This document shows, piece after piece, positions 1 through 12,040 of a DNA stretch of 64,000 nt. The translations under genes and the position numbers were made by a program. The stretch is from assembly GCA_021209875.1 (NCBI GenBank), contig JAGYVD010000006.1, positions 4,030,001 through 4,094,000 on the forward strand, read 5' to 3'. How positions within the stretch are numbered: position 1 is the first letter of the stretch; each line of letters starts with the position of its first letter. Below the pieces are notes generated by a model, which was not told the DNA's origin, ran no database searches, and saw nothing but the letters and a program-made list of their open reading frames with translations. This DNA is from Rosellinia necatrix (Eukaryota > Ascomycota > Sordariomycetes > Xylariales > Xylariaceae).

Positions 1-1011
1 CGTATCCCGGGTAAGAGCGATAAGGAAGACAGCTTTGTCTTGAGTCTAGAAACAGGGTGCCACGGCTGGAAGGTTGTCTGGATCCCTGACAGCATACATT
101 TGGCGATAGCGAGTCTTGGTGCATACCTACCTAGGTACTTCGTGGGTGGGTTAGGTATGTTGAAGGTTTGGGGTGCCAGAGTCAGCTTTGGTCGATGAAA
201 GGTAGGTAGTTAATACCTACTTGCTAGTTGTCGTGGTGCATTAATTAATATGGCTGTGGAGCTTAACCCGATAGGTACCAGGTACCCGCCTACCTACTAG
301 GCAAGTGTTGGTTCCATGAGTCAACTAGAAGTAGGTAAGTACTGATACGCAAATAGGTGGTTGCTTAGGCTACAATAATTACGACACCTTTGCCTGTAAC
401 TAACGGGGGTGAATCTTGAGATCAAGGAGTTGGGAATGGGAATCAACAAGTCTCAGCCCAATCAATATATCCAATTAGTTTATTTAGGTGGAACGAATTA
501 TGGTGTAGGTACAAGGCCTAAATACTTGTGGGGAACAGATATAAAGTTTCTACTGCATAATTACCGATTTGAGCTAGCGGGCCTGGTGCCCCTCCTCTCA
601 TTCGCCGATTCAACACCTCCATCACCTGGACAACGACCGCCACGTTGCGGCGCAGGTAAACATTCACCACCTGGGCACTTAGGGCTGACTTTTTGCTTGT
701 TGGCCGTAGCAGCTCGCTTCATTAATGGACGTCTTATTCCGGAATAAATTACATTCCCGACCGCATTAATTACAACAACGCTCGGGAATATTGTTTGATA
801 CCATCTCGGCAGAGTTGACCTCGAGCCCGAATTAATGAACTTCATGGATGTGCAACGAAAGTGAAGGTAGACCGCCATTCCTGATTGACAGCACACGACC
901 ATCTACCCATTCCCAGTTACGGTTTCCAGCAACACACCACCCAAACACCCAGAGAATCATCATCGCTACGACTGTGTTTCCACCGGCCGTGCTATACTAA
1001 CAGGCATAACG
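1..1011. other. Intergenic, upstream of F-BAR gene
   Basis: No convincing gene is visible. The first 360 bases are rich in TACCTACC/GGTAGGTA motifs (around 121-145, 205-225 and 285-300). Open frames at 409-747 and 561-902 are short, overlap on opposite strands and show no family signature. The final 150 bases before 1012 are probably the 5' leader of the downstream gene. Confidence 0.6.
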
Positions 1012-4000
1012 ATGCCTTCCGCCATCGAGGCGCCGACGGTGACCCTGTCATGTATGCACTTCGCTTTGTTCTATCACGCTTCCCCCTCCGATCTTGCTAA
1101 CTTCGTTCACTGCATAGTCGCAAACAACTTTTGGGGTAAAGATGACGCCGGTGTCGGGCCATTGCTCGATCGCATGGCCTCGGCAAAACAGACGAATGAT
1201 GAACTGAGATCTTTCTATGGCGGTAAGAACCTATCTATTCGTCTACTTTTCCCCAGACCCGATAGAGCTCCACCAGGTGACTGCCAGAGGGGGCCATATC
1301 GTACGCTGCTTGTTACTAACACACATTTTCCGCTAGCACGCGCCTCAATTGAAGATGATTACGCCCGCAAACTCCTATCCCTTTCTAAAAAAAGTCTAGG
1401 ATCGCAGGAAATGGGATCATTGAAAGGGGCGCTAGACACCGTACGCGGTGAGCTCGAATCCATGGCGAAACAACATTCCAGTATTGCTGCGCAGATGAAA
1501 TCCGAGCTAGAAGAACCTCTAGCTGCCTTCGCTGGCGGAATGAAGGAACGGCGAAAGATCATACAGAACACAGTGGAGAAGCTAATGAAGGTTAAAATGC
1601 AACAGACTGGTACTGTCAACAAGGTGCGAACGCGATTTCAGAGCGCGGCTGCGACAGATCGGAATTTGCTGACAAGACAATTCCACAGACACGCGACCGG
1701 TACGAGCAGGATTGCCTGAGAATCAAGGGCTACCTTGCCCAGGGTCATATGGTCATGGGCCAGGAAGAACGCAAGAACAAGGCCAAGTTGGAGAAGACAC
1801 AGATCAGCCTCGCCAGTTCCAACGCCGAGTACGAGGCGGCTGTGAAGGCCCTGGAGGACACGACGGCTCGCTGGAACCGGGAATGGAAGGCCGCGGCCGA
1901 CAAGTTTCAAGATTTGGAGGAGGAACGACTGGATTTCTCGAAGAGCAGTCTGTGGACCTTCGCAAACCTGGCATCCACCGTTTGCGTGAGTGACGATTCG
2001 TCCTGCGAGAAGATCCGCCTCTCACTCGAAACTATGGATGTCGAGAACGATATTATTTATTTTATCAACGAGAAAGGCACGGGACAAGAAATCCCCGATC
2101 CGCCCAAATACATCAACTTCTGTCGGGGTGACGTAGATGACCAGAGGTCAGAGGTGTCCGAGGAGGAAAACTATTCGGTTGCTCAATTCCCACGCAGCAT
2201 CAACCCAGCCTTCAGGAGCTCGTCGCCCCAGCCGTCGACCTATGAATCTCACCATGATCCGAACTCGGCGCTTGCCCGGGACTTAGGACACCAGGAACCT
2301 GCATCTCCCCGGCATTTGGAGCATGCTATCAACATGCCCCATTCAAATGGCCACCGGCATTCCGCCACGCCTCCACGAAGCAGCCATCTGCCGATGATGA
2401 CCCCTCCGAACCATCACCCGTTGGCCCTCTCTCACCCAGGCGCCCATTCTATGGGTATGCCCCGTCAGAATAGCCACCCTCACGCCCTTCCACCGCAACA
2501 CAGTCAGCCGCCCATGACGACCCATATGAACAGCCGTCCCACAACCAGTACGTATCAAGATATGCATCCACCAGATATGGCTCATCACAATATCCATCCT
2601 GCTGGCATGGCTCACGGGGACAGCCACTCGACCGATGTGCTGCGCCAAGATATTCACCCCGACGACATGCTCCACCAGGATATTCATCCTGTCGACATAT
2701 CCCATGGGGATAGCCATCCCTCAGCAATTTCCCAGCACGATGATCACCCACCCGTCGCAGAACCCCCAAATAGCTACCCCTCTGCTATTACTCATCAGAA
2801 TAACAACTCTCCAGCGGCGAGCCATCAAGACGCATACATGAGCCAAGAACGTCGTGGTACAAACCCTACACAGCAATACGAAGCTACTCAGTTCTCGGCG
2901 GTGCCTCATGATCCATATCCCATGGATGGCATGACTATGCTATGCCGTACGGATGGCCCTAAGTCGGTAAACCATAAGGCAACGACGTTGCGTTTCGACA
3001 GTACGAAGCCCTCCGCTACAACGCCTAACATATCGTCGCGTATAGAAGCTTTAAATTCTACGAAGAACTCGAACCTGCCGACACGTTACGAAGGGACGGC
3101 CATAGTAACGAGTTCGAAGCCGTCAACAAGTTTTGACGTTATCAAATCGCCAGTCACAAGCGGGGGTATACCGCCACGCATTGACGCGTCCAATACCGCA
3201 GCCGGCTCGAATGTGTCACGGCGCTACGAAGCCACTACGTCAGCGACTAGTTCCAATATCTCGGCTCTAGATGACAACAGCGAATGTTCCAACCCAACGT
3301 CGTTCTCTAGTCAGGAACCTCCCAGCGGGAAGACCTCTCCAGTGAAGCCAGAGCCCGTCGCCGCCGAACCGGAAAAGCGCATGTTAAAGAAGAAGAGCGG
3401 ATTTTTCCAAAACCACAGCCCATTTCGCAGAAAAAGCACCAAGGAATTATCCAAGGATGTTCGACCAGCTAATAGGAATACATGGGCTCCGGCGACGTCG
3501 CAGGTGGCATCGCAGGTGACATCGCAGGTTTCAATCACGCCCCAGCGATCCCAGGGATACCAACCGCAGCCTAAAAACATGCTCAAAGATAGAACTGCGA
3601 GCCCCGAGCCGATCGATGCCAATGCAACATTAGCGTTGAACGTAGGGCACAACGTGTTCCCCGTGGCTAACACGGATAAACGCAGCCAGTCCATGGATAA
3701 GGCCGCACAACAGCCCAAAGAGCAGGATCCCATCGCGATGGCGCTGGCTGAGCTCAAAGGGGTTGCGGACAATAAGCGCTCGGCGAGTCGAATCTCTGCT
3801 GACCGATACCACGGCATCCCCACGCCAGTCCCCGAACAGAGACACGAGCGAACGCAAAGTCAGCCGCACGTGCAACCCAAGGAACAACCAAGGGAGCAAT
3901 CCAGACCACGGCCGATGGAGCGACCTGTGCAGCGCCCCGTAGAGCGCGCTATAGAGCGGCCTGTTGAACGGCCTGTAGAGAGGGCTATCGGGAGAATCAT

Positions 4001-5241
4001 GGCGAGACCCATCGAGAGCAGGCCTATTGACAGACCCACTGATAGGCCTGTCGAGAAACCCATCGAGAAGCCAGTTGAGAAGTCCGTGGAGAAACCTGTA
4101 GAGAGACCCATAGAGCGAACACAAGAGAGGACTCAGGACCGGACACCGCTGTTCACCCGCCCCGTTCCCGCGCCGAGGGCCGGAAGTGAGGCGGGCGCCG
4201 GGTCGCGAGGAACACCGCCTCCATCATATGACACACCCGTGCAGAGGCTGGGCGTGCCACCACCCGCCGTGACGTCCAAAGCCATGCAAGAAGCCTCCCG
4301 GAAGTATACCGGGCAGACGCGGCAGATGCTGAGCTCCAGCCGGCCGGCCTCGGTGTACAACAGCGCCTCGTCTCGCCCGGGCACAAGACAAGCCGACGTG
4401 CCCCGAGCCGCGTCGCCAGCAGCGCCCCGCAGCGTATCCCCGCGCCCGGGAACGCGGGCCGAGACGCGCCCGGAAACACGGCAAGGACAGCAGCAGCAGC
4501 AGCAACAACAGCAACATCGATCCGTATCGCCCAACCCGTTCAGCACGAGCCAGCAGCAGCAGCACCGCAGCACGCCGCAGCCGAGCTCGCCGGCGCCCAG
4601 CATGACGCCGAAGCGCACCTCGACGCAGAGCTACTACCCCCCCGGGTCGCCGAGCGGGATGCACTCGCGGACGGCGTCGCCGTCGCCGTACCGCGCCGAC
4701 TACGACCGCCCCGTCAGCCGGGCCAGCGCCATGGCCGTCCAGCTCGCGCCCCTCGGGGGCGGCGGCGGCGACGGGGGCTCCGTGTACGGGTCTGTTCGTA
4801 GCCGCGGGAGCAGCGCGCGCCCGGGCACGAGCTCGAGCTCGCGCGCCATGAGCTTCTACGGGGGCGACGGGGGCGGCGGCGGCGGCGGCGGTGGGCAGGA
4901 GACGAGGCAGCGCAGCCGGAGCGTCGCCGATCCGTCGAGGCAGTATACTCCGGAAGGCCGGGCTATTCTACATTACGGTAAGTGCGGAAATACAATCCTC
5001 CCAAGGCAAACCAAACCCACCCCTTTGATCAATATGCTAACTCCTGCTTCTTCGTCTTCTTTTAGCTCGCGCATTGTACATGTATCAAGCTGCCATCCCC
5101 GAGGAGCTGGGGTTCGCCAAGGGCGACATCCTCGCCGTCCTCCGACACCAGGACGACGGCTGGTGGGAGGCCGAGATCCACTCCGGCAACGGCGCCGGGC
5201 AGGGTGGGCTGGTCCCCAGCAATTACCTCCAGCCCTGCTAA
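1012..5241 (+). CDS. F-BAR and SH3 cytokinesis scaffold (Cdc15/Imp2 type)
   Basis: Membrane-bending scaffold expected at the contractile ring or septum, where the F-BAR domain binds phospholipid and the SH3 domain binds ring partners. Five exons are inferred: 1012-1051, 1118-1222, 1337-1623, 1689-4977 and 5066-5241, giving 1298 residues. The first join produces the conserved start LSFANNFWGKDD; the third yields YEQDCLRIKGYLAQ. The F-BAR domain spans about residues 13-285. A roughly 950-residue disordered linker follows, with His-rich repeats (about 320-525), RP(I/V)E-type repeats (about 880-960), polyglutamine near 1080 and Gly/Ser runs. The last 57 residues form an SH3 domain with ALYMYQA, a WW pair and VPSNYL. 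The SH3 domain lies in a different frame from the long exon, so the 88-bp last intron is required. Family assignment is secure; Cdc15 versus Imp2 is not resolved. Confidence 0.92.
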
Positions 5242-6115
5242 ACGCCGGGTCTCCGGCTCCGAGGGGGATCTTTAGTCGCAGCATCCATCACACTACAAAA
5301 TTCTTCTTCTTCCTCTTCTTATTCTTTTTTTTTTTTTTGGTAAGGACTCCCTAGACAGGGGTCGCATAGTGACGATGCACGCAGGATGAGGATGAGCATA
5401 TACGATTATGAGTTTGGAGGGGAGGCACCGTGTTCTTTTTCACTTTGTTGTTTTACCAGTATTACCTTGTCGCCTTTGGTCATGGCGTAGAGTGGAGGGG
5501 GGAAGGGGGGCTTGGCCGACCTTTTGTCACTTTTACATGTTGCATATACGATGATGATACGAAGTGGGATGAATAGAATGCGAGTTGATAAGATATGGCG
5601 TTCTTGAAATCAAATTGTGATTGCCAGAAACATGGAAATCCTGTTCTAATAATCAATTAACTTGGTATTGCCCGACCAAGGAGGGGTAAATACCCATGTA
5701 ACAATAAGTTACAGCGCCGTAATTACAGCAGGTACTGCGGTGCCCGGATGGTCTTTAGTTACTACCTAGGTAGGTACTTGTAAACCAACACAATCGTGTG
5801 GCTACCTACTATGGTAGGCTAACACCACCGTGCCGTTAGCATAGCACACCCGCCAAGAGCTTTACCTGGATACTGACGACAACCTACATGCCAATCTACG
5901 CCAACAACGGGTAGGAAACAACAAGAACAATTCCCATTACCAGTTCATACCAACTCGTCGAGCGACAACCAATAATTTTAATTCTCTTCGCAATAACCTT
6001 GTACCCCTAAATTCCTTCCATATCCCTTTCCCCTTCCCCCTTTCGTCTACCCTTTGCAAGTCATCCGTCGGCCGAGGTCCCAGGTGCCGCTGTAGCGCCG
6101 GACGGCGCACCCACC
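5242..6115. other. Intergenic, 3' flank of F-BAR gene and seipin promoter
   Basis: The 3' flank begins with a pyrimidine and T tract (about 5300-5340), likely in the 3' UTR. A CCTAGGTAGGTA motif lies near 5765. A pyrimidine-rich leader (about 5990-6060) precedes the seipin start. No gene is seen. Confidence 0.6.
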
Positions 6116-7427
6116 ATGGTAAGTGGAAACACCCTGGCGTTATCCATCGCGGGTCTTGTGTGTGTTGTTGACGCTTCCTCCTCATCTGCAGCAATACATA
6201 CAAGCGCCTTACCGCGCCGTCACATCGTCGACAGCGAAGAGGACGTATATAAGCACGGCCCTGTTCGTCTCCGCGGCCTCGCTGCTGCTCGGAATCGCCG
6301 TGTTCGCGTACCCGGTCTTCTACTATAGCTACGTCCCCAAGAAGCTTATCACCCTCCCCGTCCATCTTCAGTATAAGTAAGTGACATGTTGCTCTATTGC
6401 CATTAGCTTTCTCGCCTTTCTCTCGCCTTTCTCTCGCGCTTTCCCTTCCACCTGCATGGTGCCTTTTCTACCACGGCTTTCTGGACATGGCCATGCATGC
6501 ACGTTGCGGCTAACACAAGATAGTGCCGGGCCCAACCCCCACGGCATCGTTTATCTTCCCTCTGACCTTATGCTTGAACAAGAATATGATGTTTCGATCG
6601 ACCTGACGCTCCCGCGTTCCCCTGCCAATATTGATCGTGGGAACTTCATGGTGGCACTCTACGCGATGAAGTCGGCAGTAACCAACCCAGCTCTCTCCTT
6701 CGCCACATACACGAACCCGTATCAGCATGTGACGCCGAGCAACGTACTATTCTCATCTCGCAGGCCGGTTCTGATTCCCTACGAGGACCCGCTCGTCACG
6801 ACCGCTTCTCGCATCTTATTTCTCCTGTACCATATCCTCTTCACCCATTCCTCAGAGACCGTCAAGCTCTCCATCCCGATGGGTGAGCTCGTCGAATTCA
6901 GGGGGGTCGCCCCACTCTCCCTCCTAGTCGACGTGCAGGCCGGGCAGACCCTGCAGGTGTATTCGAGTACTGTGACCCTCGTGGCACGGCTGTCGGGCGT
7001 GCGGTGGTTCATGTACAACCACCGCATCCTCTCCTTCCTGGTGTGCACAGCCGTCTTCTGGCTGGCGGAGATGGTATCGATGGGCCTCGCTTGGTACGTT
7101 CTGCGACAGTTGTTCCAGGACCAAGGCGGCCGGGCTTCAGCCGTCTGGCGCAAGGACGACCCCGAGCGGATGAAACCAGGCGACGCAACGGATCACGAGC
7201 GGGATCTGGCGCTGAAGACCGAAGATGATGTCGTGATCAAGAAAGAGGCGTCAGACTTCGACTCGGAGCCGGACACGCCTGACACGGGTCCCCGACATGC
7301 CGGTGACGCTGATGATGAGGGGGATTCCGATGACGAGCGAGGAGAGTTCGGTGCCGGGACGAGCTTCCACGCTGGAAGGGCCGGTGGACAGGTGCGGAGA
7401 CGGGTTTCGCGCGGAGAGAGCACATGA
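6116..7427 (+). CDS. Seipin family protein (lipid droplet biogenesis)
   Basis: Seipin is an oligomeric ER membrane protein at ER-lipid droplet contacts, needed for normal droplet assembly. Exons are inferred at 6116-6118, 6192-6376 and 6524-7427, giving 363 residues. The coding part of exon 1 is only the ATG, followed directly by GTAAGT; the context ACCATGG is strong. The joined protein shows a first membrane helix (about 21-44), then the family-typical YYSYVPKKLITLPVHLQY and GPNPHGIVYL of the lumenal domain. A second membrane helix lies near residues 235-265 (SFLVCTAVFWLAEMVSMGLAW). The acidic cytosolic tail contains many Asp/Glu residues and ends near GESTstop. Size and two-helix layout fit fungal seipins. 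The assignment is made from motifs without an alignment. Confidence 0.88.
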
Positions 7428-10172
7428 GAGATACTGAATGAATAACTACCGGACAACCGAATAACATACGATACTATCGCAAACTAATAATAGAGATACC
7501 TTGTCTAGGATGAGCAGAGACGAAAGGTTTTCCTTCTAGCTTAACTGGGCTTGACCCGGCCTCACCTCTCCCCCAGTGATATACCAGTTTATATTACATG
7601 GCCTCGATGAGTACCCGGGGAAAGGGATATGGATTACCGCGTGTAACAAGGGGAAGTGCGTATTTGTAGCCCAACATTAATAACGAAGTCATACACGTCT
7701 CTTTGTGCTTGTTTGCTCATCATACCTAAATTACCTTCTAGATCCCGTCCTAATATCTTAGTTTTATCAGTTTCCCTCGAGCCCGTATGTCGTAGGCACT
7801 GACTACTAACTACCTCGGTAAGATCTGTGCCGGTTTTGTTGGGATATGATCAACGCCGCATACATGCCCTATATATACGCATAAATCAGGCATGCTGACG
7901 CTAACATCTTGTCCAACGTAATACCTACCTACCAACCTACCTAGTACTATATTCCAGGAGACTATAGGTACGTACTCATCATATGAGCAGAAATTCCTGC
8001 TATCGAATTTATCATTAACTAATTGAAGCACCTTTAAATTGATTACGTAGTCACTTTTCAGTAGTAGTGCACAGTGTCAGTACTCTTAGGTAGATGCCTA
8101 AGATTCGCTTAAGAATCTTTACAATACCCCTCCATCGCCCCTGCCTTTATCCTTAGTTTGCCGACATGTTTCGGCTTGAGATATGGTGGTCCCTGCCAAT
8201 CTTGGCGTTGGAACCTTCCCCGCCATTCGTTTTGGTAGGTACTAGCGGCACTGCAAGCTCCTCAAGCCCTCACCTATTTCTAGTTTCCAGATACCTAATT
8301 ACAGCAGGTAATTAGTTACTTACTTACATATGTGCCTACCTAGTGTAACGTCTAAGCTGTTGCTGCACCTCCCTCATGGGCAATTGACACCATTGCACGA
8401 CAGTGCTGCTGCCCTGTAGCCTGTAGGCAAAAGAAAAGAAGAGGTCAGTGCCCATGTACAGTTCTTGTGTACCTACCTAGGCTAGGTAGGTTAGGTAGGT
8501 TAGGTAGGTTAGGTAGGTAGGTTATAGGTAGGTGGTAGGTAGACAGGTAGGTAGCAATGGATCCGGGATGTGATACAGCCGTTTGCTTCTGGTTTTTCGG
8601 CCTACCTTTCTTTTTTTACCAGGTCATCATCTAGGTAGGTAGGTAGGGGGTAAGTGCAACTGCTTTGTGCCTATTGCTTCAAAGGCCTCCATGACGTTGG
8701 GAACCGGTACAAACGACAGCTTGAACAATCAATATCGATACCTACGAAGCAGGCAGGTAGTCCAAGAACAGCCCTGTATTCCAGCCTCCACCGTTTTTGC
8801 TAGCTCGTTATGCGTTGTACCTGCTAGACCTATTATAGGTACCAGCACCAACGCCAACACGACGCCAAACACCAGCAGCATCACCGACGACCGACGAATC
8901 TACACCACGCCCGCCCCGCCACTGTGCTTGCTGTTCATCAATCCACCATACCCAGTCCACCATACCCAGTCCATCACACCCAGTCCGTCCTACCGATACC
9001 AAACCGAGGGACCAATGCCTAACGCCAAATGCCAAAATACCAATACCGGCTAGCCATCGCATCGAGTGCTGACCTGCCCTAAACCCGGGTAGTCAGTCTA
9101 CTTGTCTGGTCTAGATAGGTGGGCACTGTGCCGAACAAGCACCCGAGCCAGTCTCCAGCGCCCTGTCGCCTTTCCAATCAATCCAACAGACCGACCAGAC
9201 CAGGCCAACCAGCCAGGCCAGCCGAGCCCCCCACCGCTCTTGTTGAATTTCTAGAGTCCATTAGTCGGCGGAGGGAAGAAGGACCAAAAAAGGGAAGGGA
9301 AAGGAAGGGGAACAAAAAAAAAAAAAACGCTCCCCGCGAGAAGAGAACGGCAACGCAACACAACCACAAGGAGAAACAGGAACCGCTATATGTGTGGCCT
9401 GAACCTGGTTTTCGACACTTCCTCCATCGCGACACTTCAGCCCCATCCCCAGCCTCCGTTCCCAGTCCGAGTCCGGGCCCCAAGGTTTCTGACAGACGTA
9501 ACTACCGCACGTCGGTTGCTTGGCTACGGAGCCTTTGCGTCCCTGTCCCGCCCCTGCACCCCCGTCCTATCTTATCCTGACCGTACTTGACCCCGTCTCT
9601 CTATTTTGTCGTGGTGTTTATACCTGCACACCTGTTTGTTCGCCTGCTCAGGACGACCTCTGGATAATCTTGGACACCAAGGCTCAGGGAAGCTGTGGTT
9701 GCCACCATACTCATTGTTTCTGTGGTTGGTCATACTTGTGCTCGTTGGTAGTGTTGGGGCCCTGTTTTTCTCGCTATCTTCACATTTCCCACAATCACCA
9801 CATCCACAGTGTGCCTCCTCCACCGCCCAACATCGTAGTGGTCACTTGGAAAAAAACACCACCCTGCGAATACGTCGGCCGTTGGACCTACTCGCTACCT
9901 GCAACGCTGTCTGAGTCATTGAAGGAAAGCTCTTCTTTGTAGCTGGTCAACTAATCAGCAATTGACAAACCTCCAGAACCAGTGCTGCCGTCACCACCAA
10001 CCCGATAACCAAGGCTTGGTGCCGGCCTCGAGCCTGGCCTTCATCTGTAAGCAGGCTAAGCACTCCTACGTCACTACCAGGTTGCTTGTCACGGCGTCCC
10101 CTTCGCCGTTGTATATTCTTAGTTCTTCACCGACACCCTGAACTCCATTCGATCTGAGCTATATCGCCCACG
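7428..10172. other. Long intergenic region with TAGG repeats
   Basis: No supported gene in 2.7 kb. It holds a dense TAGGTAGG repeat block (listed separately), poly-A/T tracts (for example around 9315-9327), and a long C/T-rich stretch from about 9120 to 10170 that is probably promoter and leader of the DUF7918-like gene. Open frames at 8667-9053, 9119-9580 and 9520-9942 are low-complexity, overlap in several frames and have no family motif. Confidence 0.55.
8461..8560. repeat. TAGGTAGG-type tandem repeat
   Basis: About 100 bases are made almost entirely of GGTAGGTTA-like units, with several consecutive copies of TTAGGTAGG from about 8470 to 8521 and degenerate copies after it. It resembles the shorter TAGGTAGG/CCTACCTA motifs scattered in other spacers of the window. 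It is not the fungal telomere repeat TTAGGG. Confidence 0.85.
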
Positions 10173-12040
10173 ATGCCCTGCTTCAAGGGCATCGCCGTCA
10201 GCATCCATGCCAACTTGGCCCCGATCGCCGAGTATGGCATGCAGAAGCAGTCTCGGCTCTCGCGCATCAGCACCTATATACCAGTCCCCCCAGCCTCAGC
10301 TGAACCCCGACACCTCCAAGCACGAGCCTGCCAAATTCGCCATCTCCATTACGTTGCTGACCCCGGGTCACCCGATCCCGTATACCACCCCGAAGCCGAC
10401 ACCAGAGTGCCCTAACCCCAAGCCCCTATACGCTGGCCCCCTGCCATCTACGAGCTCCGACCCCTCTCTGCTCGCCAACACCGTCACCCCCCTATATCCC
10501 CATGACCCATTCGGAGAACGAAACCATCGCTGCGTATATCTATTTCGATGGACGAGGCAAGGAGGAGGTGGCCACGCTTCTGCGCCCCGGTGAGGAGACC
10601 TGGGTCAACTCTCGCTGGGTGCAGGTTCCCGAGAGCGAAGGCGGCGGCCTCGCCGAGAGAGAATTCTTGTTTCGCGAGGTTGGTTTGGAGAGATGGCTCA
10701 ACGGGCTCGATTTAAAGGGTCACGATGCAGCAGAGAAGGTAGAAAAGCGAAGGCAGAAGTTCGAGAGGCGCCGCCGCCGCCAAAAGTCTTCCCAAACCGG
10801 TGATGAGCCCGACCAGGACAAGACACGTCGCAGACGGGACACCCTGACCTACCGATCCGATGACCAGGCCCCATTGGCCAATTCGGACGATGACGACGAC
10901 TCCTCTTTATCAGATGACGACGAGCCTCCCGAGGCCACTGGCCAGATCAAGGTCGCCATGTTCCGAGTCATCGCATCGGGCGAGATCAAGAAAGGAGAGT
11001 ACTCCCCACAGTTCGATGCCCACGATGACGACGACGACAGCGATGGGGGCAACAAGGATGGAAGCAACGGAGCCATCGATGCCGATGTCGAGCACACGAC
11101 CAGTTTTGCGAAGCCGAAGACGCTTGATCCTAAGACGATCAGCACACAGACGGTTACGGGCATCGACGGCCCTGACAAACCATATGCCGTCTTCACGTTT
11201 TTCTACCGTGGCCAACGTAGGTACCTCCCTATCCTAGTTTACTAGGGCGTTCATACTTACGACTGTCTAGGACAACTTCAAAAGATGGGCATAGTCCCGG
11301 GGCCGAAGGAGGCTCAGAAGACACCCACGGGAAAGAGACGGTCGACTTTGGACTTCTCGGGGCTCGGCCCATTGAAAGCGACCGGCACTGTGGGATTCTC
11401 GGCGTTCCGGGATCAAGAAACGGAAGCGGCCAAGCGTCGCAAGGCGCGAAGAAAAAGCAACGGCAACGTGGGTGGTGTTGGCATGGACGAAGATAGCGAC
11501 GACGACGATGACGACGAAAATCCGTTAGCTAACCCGTTAGCCGGGATGGAAGATGTTGACGATAAGATAGTCAAAACTCACCTTGGCCCGGAAGATGCCC
11601 AGGTAACCGGGGAATTACAAGCAGGTATCGATCGGATTCGGGTGAGCTCTAACTCCCTTCACCCCTTGTGTGGTTTATACCTACTAACGACCAATCCATA
11701 GCTCAAGCGCCAGCATTCTGCTGAACCCGATTCTGCCGATGGAAGCACTCGAAAATCGCCCAGTGCCGGCCCCTACGCTGGAGACTCTACGCCTCCTAGA
11801 TTGTCGCAACCTGCTCGGCCAGCCCCTGATGCCGCGCCCAGCTTATTATCTCAAGCCTTCACAGCTGAGTCCACCATTGGCAGTCCGATGAAGAAGCACC
11901 GAGCCAACGCAGACGATGCTACAGAGGATCGTTCTGCCAACTTTCCGTCGGCGCTCGGCGACGTGTTGGGTAGAGCCACGGCAGACCAACACAGGCAGGC
12001 CCCTCCAACAGTGCAAATCACCGAAGATGATGAACTGTAA
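10173..12040 (+). CDS. DUF7918-like protein, with two apparent frameshifts
   Basis: I recognise the N-terminal pattern MPCFKGIAVSIHANL and the later IAAYIYFDGRGKEE and WLNGLDL as typical of fungal DUF7918-domain proteins, whose function is unknown. The frame from ATG 10173 is lost at a six-C run (10286-10291). It continues in the next frame (PQLNPDTSK..., KFAISITLLTPG) and is lost again near 10487-10501, then continues from MTHSENET (10502) to the end. Two introns follow: 11217-11270 and 11642-11701. The C-terminal half is charged and disordered, with Asp-rich runs, basic RRRRRQK-type patches that could be nuclear signals, and Ser/Pro-rich segments, ending ITEDDELstop. As read, only the part from 10502 is a clean open frame with a usable ATG. 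The shifts could be assembly errors in C runs or real damage. Confidence 0.72.

Noticed and set aside
8461..8560. Possible interstitial telomere repeat
   Set aside because: The unit is TTAGGTAGG, not TTAGGG, and similar words occur throughout the spacers.
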